Position numbers and translations under genes: made by a program. DNA of 64,000 nucleotides from CAYWFU01 sp964457585 (GTDB lineage: Bacteria > JACRDZ01). This document shows positions 9,196 through 19,500 of the stretch, piece after piece; position 1 is the first letter of the stretch, and every line of letters begins with the position of its first letter. The notes under the pieces are model-generated. The model saw only the letters and a list, made by a program, of their open reading frames with translations, was not told where the DNA came from and did not search any database. The stretch covers positions 1 to 64,000 of the forward strand of contig CAYWFU010000008.1 in assembly GCA_964457585.1 (NCBI GenBank), written 5' to 3'.

Positions 9196-9417
9196 ATGGC
9201 ACAAATAGTTGCAATAGTTTTTATAAGTTTATTTATAATATTATACGCTATAGCAATATCGATTAGATTGGATGGAAATACCGAAACAAGTGGTAAATAC
9301 AATCCCAAAACACAAAAAATGATTATATCTATTTTTTGTATGCCTTTTTATATAATGATTATGGTTCAGATACTTAGAGCATTTGCCTATTATAATCCAC
9401 CATCAATATTATATTAA
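9196..9417 (+). CDS. Small membrane protein, unknown function
   Basis: A 73-residue protein with two hydrophobic segments (about 3-22 and 44-63) separated by a polar loop with Lys and Thr. The start is well supported by GGGAGG about 8 bases before the ATG (gggagggatgaaaaaATG). I do not recognise a family. It stands alone behind the only clear sigma-54 promoter in the window, which implies induction by a dedicated activator such as a nitrogen, stress or envelope-response regulator. Not a shadow of another gene. Confidence 0.65.
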   Translation: MAQIVAIVFISLFIILYAIAISIRLDGNTETSGKYNPKTQKMIISIFCMPFYIMIMVQILRAFAYYNPPSILY

Positions 9418-9492
9418 ATGAAGATTAAAGTGAGGGAAATTTTATCTGTCTCCCTTTGCTTTTATCAGTAAAAGAGCTCTTTTTTATCTGGA

Positions 9493-9512
9493 AGTGCCAA
9501 TGAATTGGCACT
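9493..9512. repeat. 20-bp palindrome
   Basis: AGTGCCAAT-GA-ATTGGCACT is a perfect inverted repeat. The preceding TTTATCTGGA is shared, with one change, by 58210-58226 (TTTATCTGAAAGTGCCAA), so this is a dispersed repeat or its half. It could act as a terminator for the small membrane gene but no U-tract follows. Confidence 0.5.
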
Positions 9513-9580
9513 AATATAAATAATGAAATATTCTTATCAGAGACAGAAGATACCCCCTGTGGCTTTCAGGATTTTTCATT

Positions 9581-9635
9581 TGTAGTTGCTTGATTTATCA
9601 AGCTTTTTTTATGCTCAATAAATTGAGCAACTACA
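9581..9635. repeat. GTAGTTGC hairpin-pair repeat, copy A
   Basis: TGTAGTTGC-TTGATTTATCAA-GC and GC-TCAATAAATTGA-GCAACTACA form two short hairpins that themselves sit inside a larger inverted repeat, separated by a T-rich centre. The sequence after it (TCTCTTAAGCTACTGCTATTG) resembles the right terminal repeat of the element at 38889-39018. Confidence 0.75.
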
Positions 9636-9655
9636 ATTTTTCTCTTAAGCTACTG

Positions 9656-9931
9656 CTATTGTTTTTTAAATTGAAAATAAAGGAATAATGCAAAGAGTAA
9701 AGTTAAAAATGTAACAATATTTGCGATAATTACAATAAAATCATTTATATGTATACCATATAATAACCACAAAAAAACACCAATGCATATTTGGATTAAC
9801 GCACCGACACTTACATCTCCAACAGATTTTGTTTTTAGCATTTTAATTATCTGCGGAACGAATCCGAACATTGTAAGCAAAGCTGCTAAAATACCAATTG
9901 ATTTCCATAAAATTTCTATAGAGGACTTCAT
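9656..9931 (-). CDS. SemiSWEET-type sugar transporter (PQ-loop family)
   Basis: A 91-residue protein with three membrane helices, the size of bacterial SemiSWEETs, which work as dimers to pass sugars across the inner membrane. The PQ-loop motif GFVPQIIKMLKTKS lies in the first helix and its following loop, and the third helix begins at about residue 63. The strand and spacing suggest it is transcribed on its own after the hydrolase gene. The substrate cannot be predicted. The repeat at 9581-9635 lies just past its stop codon and may terminate transcription. Confidence 0.85.
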   Translation of the reverse strand: MKSSIEILWKSIGILAALLTMFGFVPQIIKMLKTKSVGDVSVGALIQICIGVFLWLLYGIHINDFIVIIANIVTFLTLLFALFLYFQFKKQ

Positions 9932-9977
9932 ATAAATACAATTTCCATTTTAGGTGGATTATTAAGTGTGTTATGAA

Positions 9978-10793
9978 TTAATGGTTTTCATTGAAAAAAT
10001 TTACAATAAAATTATTAAATATGTATCCTAATCCAAAATCATTATGGTTTAGATTATAAATTAAAATATATTTTTTCTTGCCAGGTATATTTTCATAAAG
10101 TTTTGCCGCATGAATTGGAGGGATAACAGAATCATTTTCTGCGGCTAATACAAGAACATGGCTTTTTACTCCCTTTATATATTCCAGAGAATTAAACTTA
10201 TCTTTTAAAACTAAATTAACTATTATTGAAGGGAACCTTTCTTTAGCAACATTTTCTATACTATCATATGGAGTAATAAGAATTAAATTTTTAATATTTC
10301 TGTTAGCTGCCAGGTAAACAGAAATACCGCTCCCCAAACTCCTGCCAATAGTGGAAATGTCGCTTATTTTAATATCGTTTCTTTTTGTAAAATAATCATA
10401 TATTAGAATTGAATCTTCAAATAAATACTTCTCTTGCGGTGTTCCAGTGCTATTCCCAAATCCCCTGTAATTAAAAAAAGCAAAGTTAAAATCATATTTA
10501 TTATAAATTTCATCAATATTAAATGAAACTTCTTCAGCATTACCGCCAAAATAAATAATTAATGGGACATCGCGATTAGAAACGTTTTTAACCAACCATC
10601 CATGAAGAATATGATTATCTTTTGTTTGAATTGTAATATCTTCAACATTTTTATAATCATTTTTTATTTTTAATAATCTTTCTTCACTGATTGGCTGCGG
10701 AAAAAAAATAAATTTTCTTGCAATTGAACTACAGGAAAATAATGATAAAATAAGTATTCCCAATAAAAAATATATAATCAGCATTTTTCGCAT
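9978..10793 (-). CDS. Alpha/beta hydrolase, probable lipoprotein (BEM46-like)
   Basis: A 271-residue serine hydrolase. An N-terminal signal with a lipobox-like LFSC places Cys21 as the lipidated residue, though Phe at -2 is unusual. The oxyanion strand YFGGNAEEV and the nucleophile elbow GRSLGSG (GxSxG) match the BEM46/YfhR-like alpha/beta hydrolases. Acidic and histidine triad members are probably the Asp in AAENDSVIPP and the His in NLNHNDF. It would act at the membrane facing the periplasm on an ester or amide of unknown identity. GAGGTAAT precedes the ATG. Confidence 0.85.
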   Translation of the reverse strand: MRKMLIIYFLLGILILSLFSCSSIARKFIFFPQPISEERLLKIKNDYKNVEDITIQTKDNHILHGWLVKNVSNRDVPLIIYFGGNAEEVSFNIDEIYNKYDFNFAFFNYRGFGNSTGTPQEKYLFEDSILIYDYFTKRNDIKISDISTIGRSLGSGISVYLAANRNIKNLILITPYDSIENVAKERFPSIIVNLVLKDKFNSLEYIKGVKSHVLVLAAENDSVIPPIHAAKLYENIPGKKKYILIYNLNHNDFGLGYIFNNFIVNFFNENH

Positions 10794-10829
10794 ATTACCT
10801 CGATATCATTTAAACATATAAAAATATGG

Positions 10830-10857
10830 TTGTCAATAATATAGATTATGTTATCAT
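10830..10857 (+). promoter_or_regulatory. Promoter of the Lhr helicase gene
   Basis: TTGTCA at 10830-10835 and TATCAT at 10852-10857 are spaced by 16 bases. The -10 overlaps an upstream in-frame ATG at 10848, which argues that the translated start lies further down at 10881. Confidence 0.5.
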
Positions 10858-10880
10858 TAAAGCCTGAAAGGAATATGTCG

Positions 10881-13800
10881 ATGCAGGAGTCTTTAGCCCT
10901 TTTTCATCCTATAATACAGAAATGGTTTATTGAAAAAATAGGCACACCAACTGATATTCAAAAAAAAGCATGGGTAGAAATAGCTGATAATAATCATGTG
11001 CTTATAACTGCACCAACAGGAAGCGGGAAAACTCTGGCGGCACTTTTATGGGCAATAAATCAGCTTGCGGTAAAGAAGTGGAGCAGTGGGCAATTAAAAG
11101 TATTATATATTTCTCCATTAAAAGCTCTTAATAATGATGTTCAGCGTAATCTTTTGAAACCTTTAACAGAAATAAAAGAGTATTTTAATAAGGAAGGAAA
11201 AGAGTTTCCTGTTATTCGTGTTTTAACAAGAAGTGGAGATACTCCTAATAATGAGCGTTATAAAATCCTGCATAATCCACCGGAAATTTTAATTACTACA
11301 CCTGAAAGCCTGAATATAATACTTACTTCAGCAAATTCAAGACGGATCTTGTCTGGAATCGAAACAGTTATTTTAGATGAGATACATGCAATTATTGGAA
11401 ATAAACGCGGAACACATCTGATTACCGCTATTGATCGAATAGTTCCTTTATACAGCGAGTTTCAGCGTATAGCATTATCCGCAACAATAAGACCAATTGA
11501 TAAAACTGCTGAATTTGTGGGTGGCTATAAAATGATTGGGTCATTTCCCGACTGCATTTATGAAAAACGGAATGTATCAATTGTTAAATCAACAGAGAAA
11601 AAACAATTTCAAGTAAAAATAAATTTTCCACAAAATGCACATGAGGAAATCGTTGACGGTACGTGGTGGCCATCACTTATTAAAGAATTTAAAAAGATCA
11701 TATCCAGCAATAAATCAACACTTCTCTTTTCCAACAGCCGCAGAATGACAGAGAAAGTCACTCATTTAATAAATGAATTTGAACCCGAAGAAATCGCTTA
11801 TTCACATCACAGTTCTCTGTCAAAAGAATTCAGACTCAAAGTAGAGCAGAAACTTAAAAATGGTGAGTTGAAAGCGATTGTTGCCACAAATTCGCTTGAA
11901 CTTGGAATTGACATTGGAGACCTTGATCAGGTTATTCTTATACAAACACCATTTTCAATTTCTTCCGGTATTCAGCGTATTGGCAGGGCAGGACATTCTG
12001 TTGGAGAAATAAGTAAGGGTGTGATTTTCCCTACACATGGCAGAGATTTTTTAAATTCTGCTATTATTGCGAAAGCTATTTTATTGCAGGATATTGAAGA
12101 AATATATCCAATTGAATCACCTCTGGATATTCTGGCTCAAATTATTCTTTCAATGACATGCGCTGAAACATGGGATATTGATAAGCTTTACGCTTTTCTT
12201 AAAACAACCTATCCATACCGCAATCTGCAAAAAAAACATTATAATCTTACGCTTGATATGCTTGCCGGAAAATATGCGGATACACGTATTCGCGAGCTGA
12301 ATCCACGCATATCGATTGACAGGTTAAGCAATACCATTAACGCAAAACAAAATAGCGCTGTTTTAATTTATTTGTCAGGAGGCACAATTTCCGATTCAGG
12401 ATATTTTGATTTAAAGCTTGCTGACACACATGCGAAAATCGGTGAATTGGATGAAGAATTTGTCTGGGAGCGAAGACTGGGAGAAACATTTGCTCTTGGC
12501 ACTCAGCTCTGGCGGATTGAAAAAATTACACATAATGATGTTGAAGTTACTCCTGCTAAAAATACTTTGAATATTATCCCATTCTGGAGAGCAGAAGAGC
12601 AAAATCGCGATTTTCATTTTTCAGAAAAAATATCCGTTTTTCTCGAAATGATTAATTCTAAAATTTGTGATGATAATATAAAACAGGAACTAATGCAGAA
12701 TTATTTTATGGACGAATATTCTGCGCTGGAATTAATACATTTTTTAAGATATCAAAAAGAAATTACCAATTCAGACCTGCCGCACAGACACAATATATTA
12801 ATTGAACATTTTGACGACCCATTAAATAAAGCAGATAAAAAGCAGGTGATTATTCATACACTATGGGGAGGCAGAATCAATCACCCGTTTGCCCTTGCCC
12901 TGTCAGGTGCATGGCAAAAAAAATATAAATATCCGTTGGAAGTCATAGCAAATAATGATGCAATAATGCTTATGCTCCCGCATGAATTTTCTACCCAAAG
13001 CATATTAACACTTGTAACTCCGGATAATCTGGAAAATTTATTGCGCGCTAAACTCGAAGAATCCGGTTTTTTTGGCGCGCGTTTCCGCGAAAATGCAGGA
13101 ACAGCTTTGCTTCTGCCAAAAGCAAATTTCAGAAAAAGAATACCGCTATGGCTTAATCGTCTCAGGTCAAAAAAATTATTAGAAGCAGTTTTGTCTTATG
13201 AAGATTTCCCGATTCTTCTTGAAACATGGCGTACATGTCTTGATGATGAATTTGATATTGATAATCTCAAAATACTTCTGGATGAAATTCATGAAGGGAA
13301 AATTACTATAAATGAAGCAATAACGCATACAGCTTCCCCTTTTGCTGATAATCTAATCTGGAAGCAGACAAATAAATTCATGTATGAAGATGATACTCCT
13401 GATTATTCAAAAATATCCGGATTAAAAGATGATTTGATTAAGGAATTTATTTTTTCATCCCATTTACGTCCAAAAATTCCGGAAGAATTAATTCATATTC
13501 TTGATAAGAAACTAAAACGTATCGCCCCTGATTATGCGCCTTCAACACCTCAGGATCTGCTTGATTGGATAAAAGAACGCTTGCTTATTCCGTCTGATGA
13601 ATGGAATGAGCTGCTTAAAGCATGTGAAAGAGACTATGAATTAAATCCAGAACAAATTTATTCAGAACTAAAAGAAAAAATAATCTGGATAAATTTGCCT
13701 GATACAACGGAGAAATTTATTTGTTCAATTGAAATAGTTAAGCAATTAATAGATGTTTTTAAAATCAAGCAGGAAAATTTTAAATTTTCACCAGTTCTGG

Positions 13801-15383
13801 ATAATGACAATTCATTAAAAAAGAAAGTGCAAAATCTTATCTGGAAGTATCAGAAATATCCTCTGGTAGAGACGCAAAATTTTGCGTCTCTACAGAAAGA
13901 AGATTTAGAAGATCAAAACTCGTGTCTTATGGATTTTATAAATCAATGGCTGTTTTATTATTGCCCAATAGAAAAAATTGAGCTTAATAAAATTTTTGGA
14001 ATAAGAGAAGAAATATTAAATGAAATTCTGGAGTCATTAATTAGAGAAAATCGTATTATAGTTGATTTAATAAGCGAGAAAGCTAAAACACTTGAGATAT
14101 GCAATATTTCTAATCTTGAAATCCTCCTGCGTATGGCAAGAAAGCAGAGACAGGCGCAGTTTAATCCGCTTCCATCTGAAAAATTAACCTTATTTTTGGC
14201 TGTATTTCATGGTATGGCAAATCAAGGGGAAAGGGCCGAACATCTTGAGCAATGCTTTGATCAGTTGTTTGGTTATCCACTACAGGTATCAGCATGGGAA
14301 GAATTTATTTTGCCTGCAAGATTAAAATCCTATTATCCAAACTGGCTCGATAATTTAGTCCATGCAGGCAGTTTAATATGGTTTGGATGCGGAAATAAAA
14401 AAATTAGTTTTGCTTTCCACGAAGATTTATGCTTATTTTTTTCCGCTTTTGAAAAAGAAAGCAAGGAAGATTTAAATAAACTTTTTCCAAACAAATTCGG
14501 TAAATACAGTTTTTTTGATATTACAAATTTTTCAAAACAGGACACTGCTAAGACAGCAGAAGAACTGTGGACGCTGGCATGGCATGGAAAAATATCAAAT
14601 GATTCTTTTGTTATAATAAGAAAAGGTATATTAAACAAATTTATTCCAGAGACACTTGATAAGAATAAAATATCAAGACGAACAGGACTAAAACGCTGGG
14701 AAGCCACACGACCGATATCAGGCAACTGGTTTATACTTGCAAAAGAAAATGAAGAACCTGATTTGATTGAGCAGGCAGAACTGATAAAAGACCGCATACG
14801 TCAGCTTCTCAGGCGATATGGGATTCTCTTTAGAAATATGGTTGAAAACGAACTTCCGCTTCTTCAATGGAAAAATATTTTCAGAACACTTCGTCTAATG
14901 GAATTATCAGGAGAAATTTTGTCCGGATATTTTTTTGAAGGCATTTCCGGTTTGCAATTTATTTCACATGATGCATTTCGCATGCTTCAGCAAAATTTAC
15001 CTGAAAATGCTATTTACTGGATTAATGCAACAGACCCGATTTCCTTATGCGGAATAAATATAGAAAAAATAAAATCCACTCTGCCAAAACGAATATCATC
15101 CAACTACATTGTCTATAATGGCTCTAACCCTGTAATGATTATAAAACAAAATGGAAAAGAACTGCAAATAAACACTGACTCAGATGCCCTATATTTTCAG
15201 CAATATCTTACTATTTTCAAAACCCTGCTTACACGTGATTTTAATCCTTTGAAGAGAATTATAATTGAAGTAATTAACAATGAACCAGCATATAAATCAA
15301 AATATGCAGAACAGTTTTTGAAGTTTGGATTTAAAAGTACGTATAAAGGATTGGAAATTTGGAGGAGTGAGGCTTTAAGCTAG
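10881..15383 (+). CDS. lhr: Lhr-family superfamily 2 DNA helicase, full length
   Basis: ATP-dependent 3'-5' helicase of the large helicase-related family, implicated in DNA repair. Counting from 10848, it has Walker A APTGSGKT near residue 55, Walker B as DEIH in VILDEIHAIIGNKRGTHL, motif III LSATIRP, and motif VI IQRIGRAGHS. A winged-helix and Lhr-Core region follow, then a long C-terminal extension, so the protein of about 1,500 residues equals the E. coli Lhr length. I start it at 10881 because AAAGGA sits 8 bases upstream; ATGs at 10848 and 10875 lack good spacing. It carries an in-frame 28-base palindrome at 13866-13893. It is a single-gene unit. Confidence 0.95.
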   Translation: MQESLALFHPIIQKWFIEKIGTPTDIQKKAWVEIADNNHVLITAPTGSGKTLAALLWAINQLAVKKWSSGQLKVLYISPLKALNNDVQRNLLKPLTEIKEYFNKEGKEFPVIRVLTRSGDTPNNERYKILHNPPEILITTPESLNIILTSANSRRILSGIETVILDEIHAIIGNKRGTHLITAIDRIVPLYSEFQRIALSATIRPIDKTAEFVGGYKMIGSFPDCIYEKRNVSIVKSTEKKQFQVKINFPQNAHEEIVDGTWWPSLIKEFKKIISSNKSTLLFSNSRRMTEKVTHLINEFEPEEIAYSHHSSLSKEFRLKVEQKLKNGELKAIVATNSLELGIDIGDLDQVILIQTPFSISSGIQRIGRAGHSVGEISKGVIFPTHGRDFLNSAIIAKAILLQDIEEIYPIESPLDILAQIILSMTCAETWDIDKLYAFLKTTYPYRNLQKKHYNLTLDMLAGKYADTRIRELNPRISIDRLSNTINAKQNSAVLIYLSGGTISDSGYFDLKLADTHAKIGELDEEFVWERRLGETFALGTQLWRIEKITHNDVEVTPAKNTLNIIPFWRAEEQNRDFHFSEKISVFLEMINSKICDDNIKQELMQNYFMDEYSALELIHFLRYQKEITNSDLPHRHNILIEHFDDPLNKADKKQVIIHTLWGGRINHPFALALSGAWQKKYKYPLEVIANNDAIMLMLPHEFSTQSILTLVTPDNLENLLRAKLEESGFFGARFRENAGTALLLPKANFRKRIPLWLNRLRSKKLLEAVLSYEDFPILLETWRTCLDDEFDIDNLKILLDEIHEGKITINEAITHTASPFADNLIWKQTNKFMYEDDTPDYSKISGLKDDLIKEFIFSSHLRPKIPEELIHILDKKLKRIAPDYAPSTPQDLLDWIKERLLIPSDEWNELLKACERDYELNPEQIYSELKEKIIWINLPDTTEKFICSIEIVKQLIDVFKIKQENFKFSPVLDNDNSLKKKVQNLIWKYQKYPLVETQNFASLQKEDLEDQNSCLMDFINQWLFYYCPIEKIELNKIFGIREEILNEILESLIRENRIIVDLISEKAKTLEICNISNLEILLRMARKQRQAQFNPLPSEKLTLFLAVFHGMANQGERAEHLEQCFDQLFGYPLQVSAWEEFILPARLKSYYPNWLDNLVHAGSLIWFGCGNKKISFAFHEDLCLFFSAFEKESKEDLNKLFPNKFGKYSFFDITNFSKQDTAKTAEELWTLAWHGKISNDSFVIIRKGILNKFIPETLDKNKISRRTGLKRWEATRPISGNWFILAKENEEPDLIEQAELIKDRIRQLLRRYGILFRNMVENELPLLQWKNIFRTLRLMELSGEILSGYFFEGISGLQFISHDAFRMLQQNLPENAIYWINATDPISLCGINIEKIKSTLPKRISSNYIVYNGSNPVMIIKQNGKELQINTDSDALYFQQYLTIFKTLLTRDFNPLKRIIIEVINNEPAYKSKYAEQFLKFGFKSTYKGLEIWRSEALS
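13866..13893. repeat. 28-bp perfect palindrome inside lhr
   Basis: GTAGAGACGCAAAA followed immediately by its exact complement TTTTGCGTCTCTAC. The reading frame runs through it as VETQNFASLQ, in the poorly conserved C-terminal extension of the helicase. The sequence resembles intergenic hairpin repeats rather than helicase coding sequence. Confidence 0.85.
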
Positions 15384-15446
15384 TGCACTGACAAATCATG
15401 ATTACCATTTTAGAGTTTAATTTAAAATAAATTTATAATTTAATTT

Positions 15447-15839
15447 TCATAAAATAGATTTACTTTTTTCAAAAATATATTTTGATAAGTTTAAAAACCA
15501 CTCAACTTCTTCTTTTTGAGGTAACCCATTGGGTAACAAACCAAGTTCTCCGGGATATCTTGTTTCAATATAAATTTCTTCTATTTTTTCTAAATCTAAT
15601 ATATTTAATTTGAGGTTATTTTTAATATTTTCAGGTAAGAGAGCAAATAGTTTTACCACACTATGAGTTTTAGGGATTTTATGATTATTTTCTTCTAAAA
15701 AAGCTTTAAATATTTTTTCCACTGTTTGTTGACAATGGAATAAAACAACATTAAATAAAAACTCATTTTTTATTAATTCTTTTGCTGCTTCAAAGTCTTG
15801 TGTTGCATATTCAATCCATGATTTTGTAGAATCTTTCAT
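15447..15839 (-). CDS. HEPN domain protein, partner of an MNT nucleotidyltransferase
   Basis: A 130-residue HEPN-domain protein with the pattern AEYLFKAAKELIKNEF-like helix, the conserved HCQQTVEKIFKAFL helix and ETRYPGELG near the C-terminus. In HEPN/MNT modules the HEPN partner is a predicted RNase toxin or RNA-binding protein. The classical RX4-6H RNase motif is not visible, so toxicity is uncertain. Its ATG overlaps the stop of the upstream MNT gene by 4 bases (ATGA). The pair lies 64 bases from the Lhr stop, convergent with it, and diverges from the PLD-SNF2 helicase. Confidence 0.85.
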   Translation of the reverse strand: MKDSTKSWIEYATQDFEAAKELIKNEFLFNVVLFHCQQTVEKIFKAFLEENNHKIPKTHSVVKLFALLPENIKNNLKLNILDLEKIEEIYIETRYPGELGLLPNGLPQKEEVEWFLNLSKYIFEKSKSIL

Positions 15840-16168
15840 CCGATAATAACTCCTGTTTCATTTATCTCTTGAATAAATGAACTGTTAATCTGATTTATTT
15901 TATCCCATTCATCTTTAGTATAAACTAAAATATCCATTGGTATTCGCTGCTTTAAGTCTACAAATAACCGACCAACTTTAAACTTTTTATCCATTCTTTC
16001 TTTAAAACTTTTTGAAATACCTGTTTCATCTAAAACAACAATAAGATCAATATCGCTTTCTTCATTATTAAAATTTTTAGCATAACTTCCAAAAAGTATA
16101 ATCTTTATATATTTTAGATTTTGAGCAATTTTTGATACTATTTCTTTTTTTAATGCTTCATCTAACAT
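15836..16168 (-). CDS. Minimal nucleotidyltransferase (MNT), HEPN partner
   Basis: A 110-residue pol-beta-fold nucleotidyltransferase. The motif GSYAKNFNNEESDIDLIV carries the GS and the DxD metal ligands, with a third carboxylate probably in the RIPMDILVYT strand. MNT proteins of this size neutralise HEPN toxins, in the best-studied cases by adenylylating them. The start is set by AAAGGA about 7 bases before the ATG. It is divergent from the defence operon at 16356, with a 187-base AT-rich gap that probably holds both promoters (a TTGACT lies at about 16264). Confidence 0.88.
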   Translation of the reverse strand: MLDEALKKEIVSKIAQNLKYIKIILFGSYAKNFNNEESDIDLIVVLDETGISKSFKERMDKKFKVGRLFVDLKQRIPMDILVYTKDEWDKINQINSSFIQEINETGVIIG

Positions 16169-16355
16169 AATTAAATCCTTTAATAAATATTGTATTTATG
16201 ATAATTAACATAATTGTTTCTGTCAAGTTTATATTTTTATCAGCATACACTGTCTTTTTTTCCCTTGACTTATTATACTTTTTAATTACATTATATTTAT
16301 ATTTATCTTGTTCTGATTTTCCCAATTTATTTATATTAAAAATGAAAGATATTCT

Positions 16356-16556
16356 ATGCCAAAAATCTACGATAATATAGAACATCATCTTGTTAACGGT
16401 TTGAATGAAACTCTGGAGCTTTCACAGCGTACTGATTTTTGTGTAGGTTATTTTAACCTTAGAGGCTGGAAAGAAGTAGCTGATAAGATCGATAAGTTGT
16501 CAGGCCAGTTGTATCGGAAGGCTCAGAAAATTTGCATCGGTACTGTCGTTTATTAG
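16356..16556 (+). pseudogene. 5' fragment of the PLD-SNF2 helicase gene, frameshifted
   Basis: Encodes MPKIYDNIEHHLVNGLN and continues to VADKIDKLSG, which is the typical N-terminus of the PLD-like helicase whose remainder lies in another frame from 16532. After LSG the frame reads nonsense and stops. The alternate frame across 16500-16531 reads PVVSEGSENLHRYCRLLVGMQ, which rejoins the conserved CRLLVGMQ. A single-base change between about 16500 and 16531 would restore one open frame. I found no slippery heptamer in the required phase, so a programmed frameshift is unlikely. Either a mutation or a sequencing error. Confidence 0.7.
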
Positions 16557-19500
16557 TAGGTATGCAGAAAATGCCTGTTGATATTCTGCGGGAGCATTTT
16601 ATAAACGATGAAGGTTATATTATTGATCAGGCTGAGGCGGTAAAACTCAAAAGAAAATTAGCGCAGGAATTTAAAGACCAACTTACCATTGGAACACCTT
16701 CTGAAGCAGATGAACAGGCTTTGCGAAAGTTAAGCCGTCAGATGAAAGAAAAAAGGGTTATTGTAAAGCTCCATTTGAAATATCCCCTTCACGCCAAGTT
16801 ATATCTGGCTTACAGTGATGACAAACGGGTTCCGATAGTTGGCTTTTTAGGAAGCAGTAACCTTACGTTAGCGGGTTTGGCTAATCAGGGGGAATTAAAT
16901 ATTGATGTAATGGAGCAGGATGCTTCCAACAAATTGGCAAAATGGTTTGACGATAGATGGAATGACCGCTGGTGCCTTGATATCACAAATGAATTAATTG
17001 AAATTATAGATAATAGTTGGGCGGCTGACCGAATACTTTCGCCTTTTCATATTTATCTTAAAATAGCGTATCACCTTTCAAGAGAAGCACGTTCAGGTAT
17101 TAATGAGTTTAAACTGCCGAAAGTTTTTCAAAAAGAATTATTGGATTTTCAGCAGAAAGCGGTTCTGGTCGCAGCGCATCATCTTCATAAAAGAGACGGG
17201 GTATTGATTGGGGATGTGGTTGGATTAGGAAAAACCATCATTGCGTCAGCCTTAGCAAAGTTATTTGAAGATGACTTCTTTTTAGAAACACTTATTATTT
17301 GTCCAAAAAACCTTGTAGAGATGTGGGAGGATTACGCCCACAAATACCAACTGCGCGCCAAAGTTATTTCACAAAGTAAAGTTCAAGGCGAATTACCTAC
17401 CCTAAGACGGTATCGTTTAGTTATTATTGATGAAAGTCACAATCTGCGCAATGATCAGGGAAGCAGGTACCGCGCGATTAAATCATATTTAGAAGAAAAT
17501 GATAGTAAGGTGATTTTACTTACCGCAACTCCATATAACAAATCTTATATAGATTTATCAAATCAGCTTCGTTTATTTATTTCGGATGATAAAGATATTG
17601 GAATCAGCCCTGAAAGATATATTGAAAGTATTGGCGGTCAGGTGCAATTTATGGCGCGACATACGGAAACTTTTATTCGAAGCATCAAAGCTTTTGAACG
17701 AAGTAATTTTGCCGATGATTGGCGTGAACTCATGCGATTGTATCTGGTGCGCAGGACAAGAAGTTTTATAAAAAATAATTATGCGGAAACGGACAAAACC
17801 AATGGCAGGAAATTTTTAACTTTCGCTGATGGTACAAGATCATATTTTCCAGATCGCTTACCCAAAAAAGTTGAATACGAGTTTGATTCTGATGACCCCA
17901 AAGATCAATATGCAAAATTATATTCACAAAATATAGTAGATATTATTAACGGGCTTGAGTTACCTCGTTATGGTTTAGGTAATTATTTAGAAAAAAAACC
18001 TGTTGTAAAACCGGATAAAGAAGAAGGAATAATAATAGATAATCTTTCCCGCGCCGGTAAACGCTTAATGGGATTTTGCAGAACTAATCTCTTTAAACGT
18101 TTGGAAAGCAGTGGTTATTCATTCCTGCTTTCTTTAAGCCGGCACATACTACGAAACTATATTTTTATTTATGCTATTGAGAATCGCTTGCCTCTGCCTA
18201 TTGGAAAAAATGCTGAAAATTTAGATGATTATCTGGAAGATAAAGACATTGACAGCAATGATGACGATAATATATTGCATTTGATATTGGATGAAAATAT
18301 TTATCTTAAAAAGGCCGGAGAAATTTACAATTTATTTATTAATAATAAAAACCGTTTTGATTGGATTAAAAGTGATTTTTTTGTACAAACATTAAAGAAA
18401 GATCTTATAAATGACAGCCGTGAAATAATTAAAATACTTACAATTGGTAAAGACTGGAATCCCGAGCAAGACAGGCAGTTAAACGCGTTATATAAATTAT
18501 TAGCACAAAAACACAGCAAGGAAAAAATTATAGTGTTTACGCAATTTGCTGATACAGCGTATTATCTGACAGAAGAATTAAAAAAACGCGGGTTAGAAAA
18601 AATAGAATGTGTTACAGGTGATTGTGAAAACCCAACAGCGTTCGCACATCGTTTTAGCCCCCAAAGCAATAATAAACCAGAGATTATAAAAGCAGAACAA
18701 GATTTGAGAGTTCTAATTTCAACAGATGTGCTAAGTGAAGGACAAAACCTGCAGGACGCTCACATTATTCTTAATTACGATTTGCCGTGGGCTATTATCC
18801 GCCTTATTCAAAGAGCAGGGCGTATTGATCGTATCGGACAGAAAGCGGAGCAAATTATTTGTTACTCATTTTTACCCGAAGACGGCATCGAACAAATCAT
18901 TAAACTTCGTGGAAGGCTAATAACCCGAATTAGACAAAATGCCGATGTTGTTGGTTCTGATGAGACTTTCTTTGACGGCGACCCTATAAATATTCAGGAC
19001 TTATATAATGAAAAAGCAGGGATACTTGATGATGAAGACGACCAGGAGGTTGATTTGGCTTCATACGCTTATCAAATTTGGAAAAATGCCTGCGATGCCG
19101 ACCCATCACTAAATAAAATAATACCAGACCTGCCGAATGTCGTTTATGCCACAAAAGAAAATACCGAATCACCCGAAAAAGAAGGCGTGATTGTTTATAC
19201 AAGAACTTCTGAAGACAATGATATTTTGACATGGATAGATACAAAAGGCAAAATTATTACTCAATCACAGCTTGTTATTTTAAAAACAGCGCAATGTAAA
19301 CCGGATACCCCGCCAAAATATAAGATTGATACTCATCATGAACTGGTAAAAAAAGGAATTGATTTTATCCGTGAGGAAGAAAAAAACACTGGCGGATCGC
19401 TTGGCAAAAAAACAGGCGTAAAATACCGTGTTTATATGCGTCTTGACAGGTTTTGTAAAGAAAACGATGGGACATTATTTATAACAGATGAATTAAAAAA

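Noticed and set aside
14333..14797. 154-residue minus-strand ORF inside lhr
   Set aside because: Antisense shadow of a well-supported helicase; Ser/Phe-rich composition and no motif.
16158..16388. 76- and 60-residue ORFs on both strands between MNT and the helicase
   Set aside because: AT-rich intergenic sequence, no Shine-Dalgarno, and overlap of the starts of both flanking genes.
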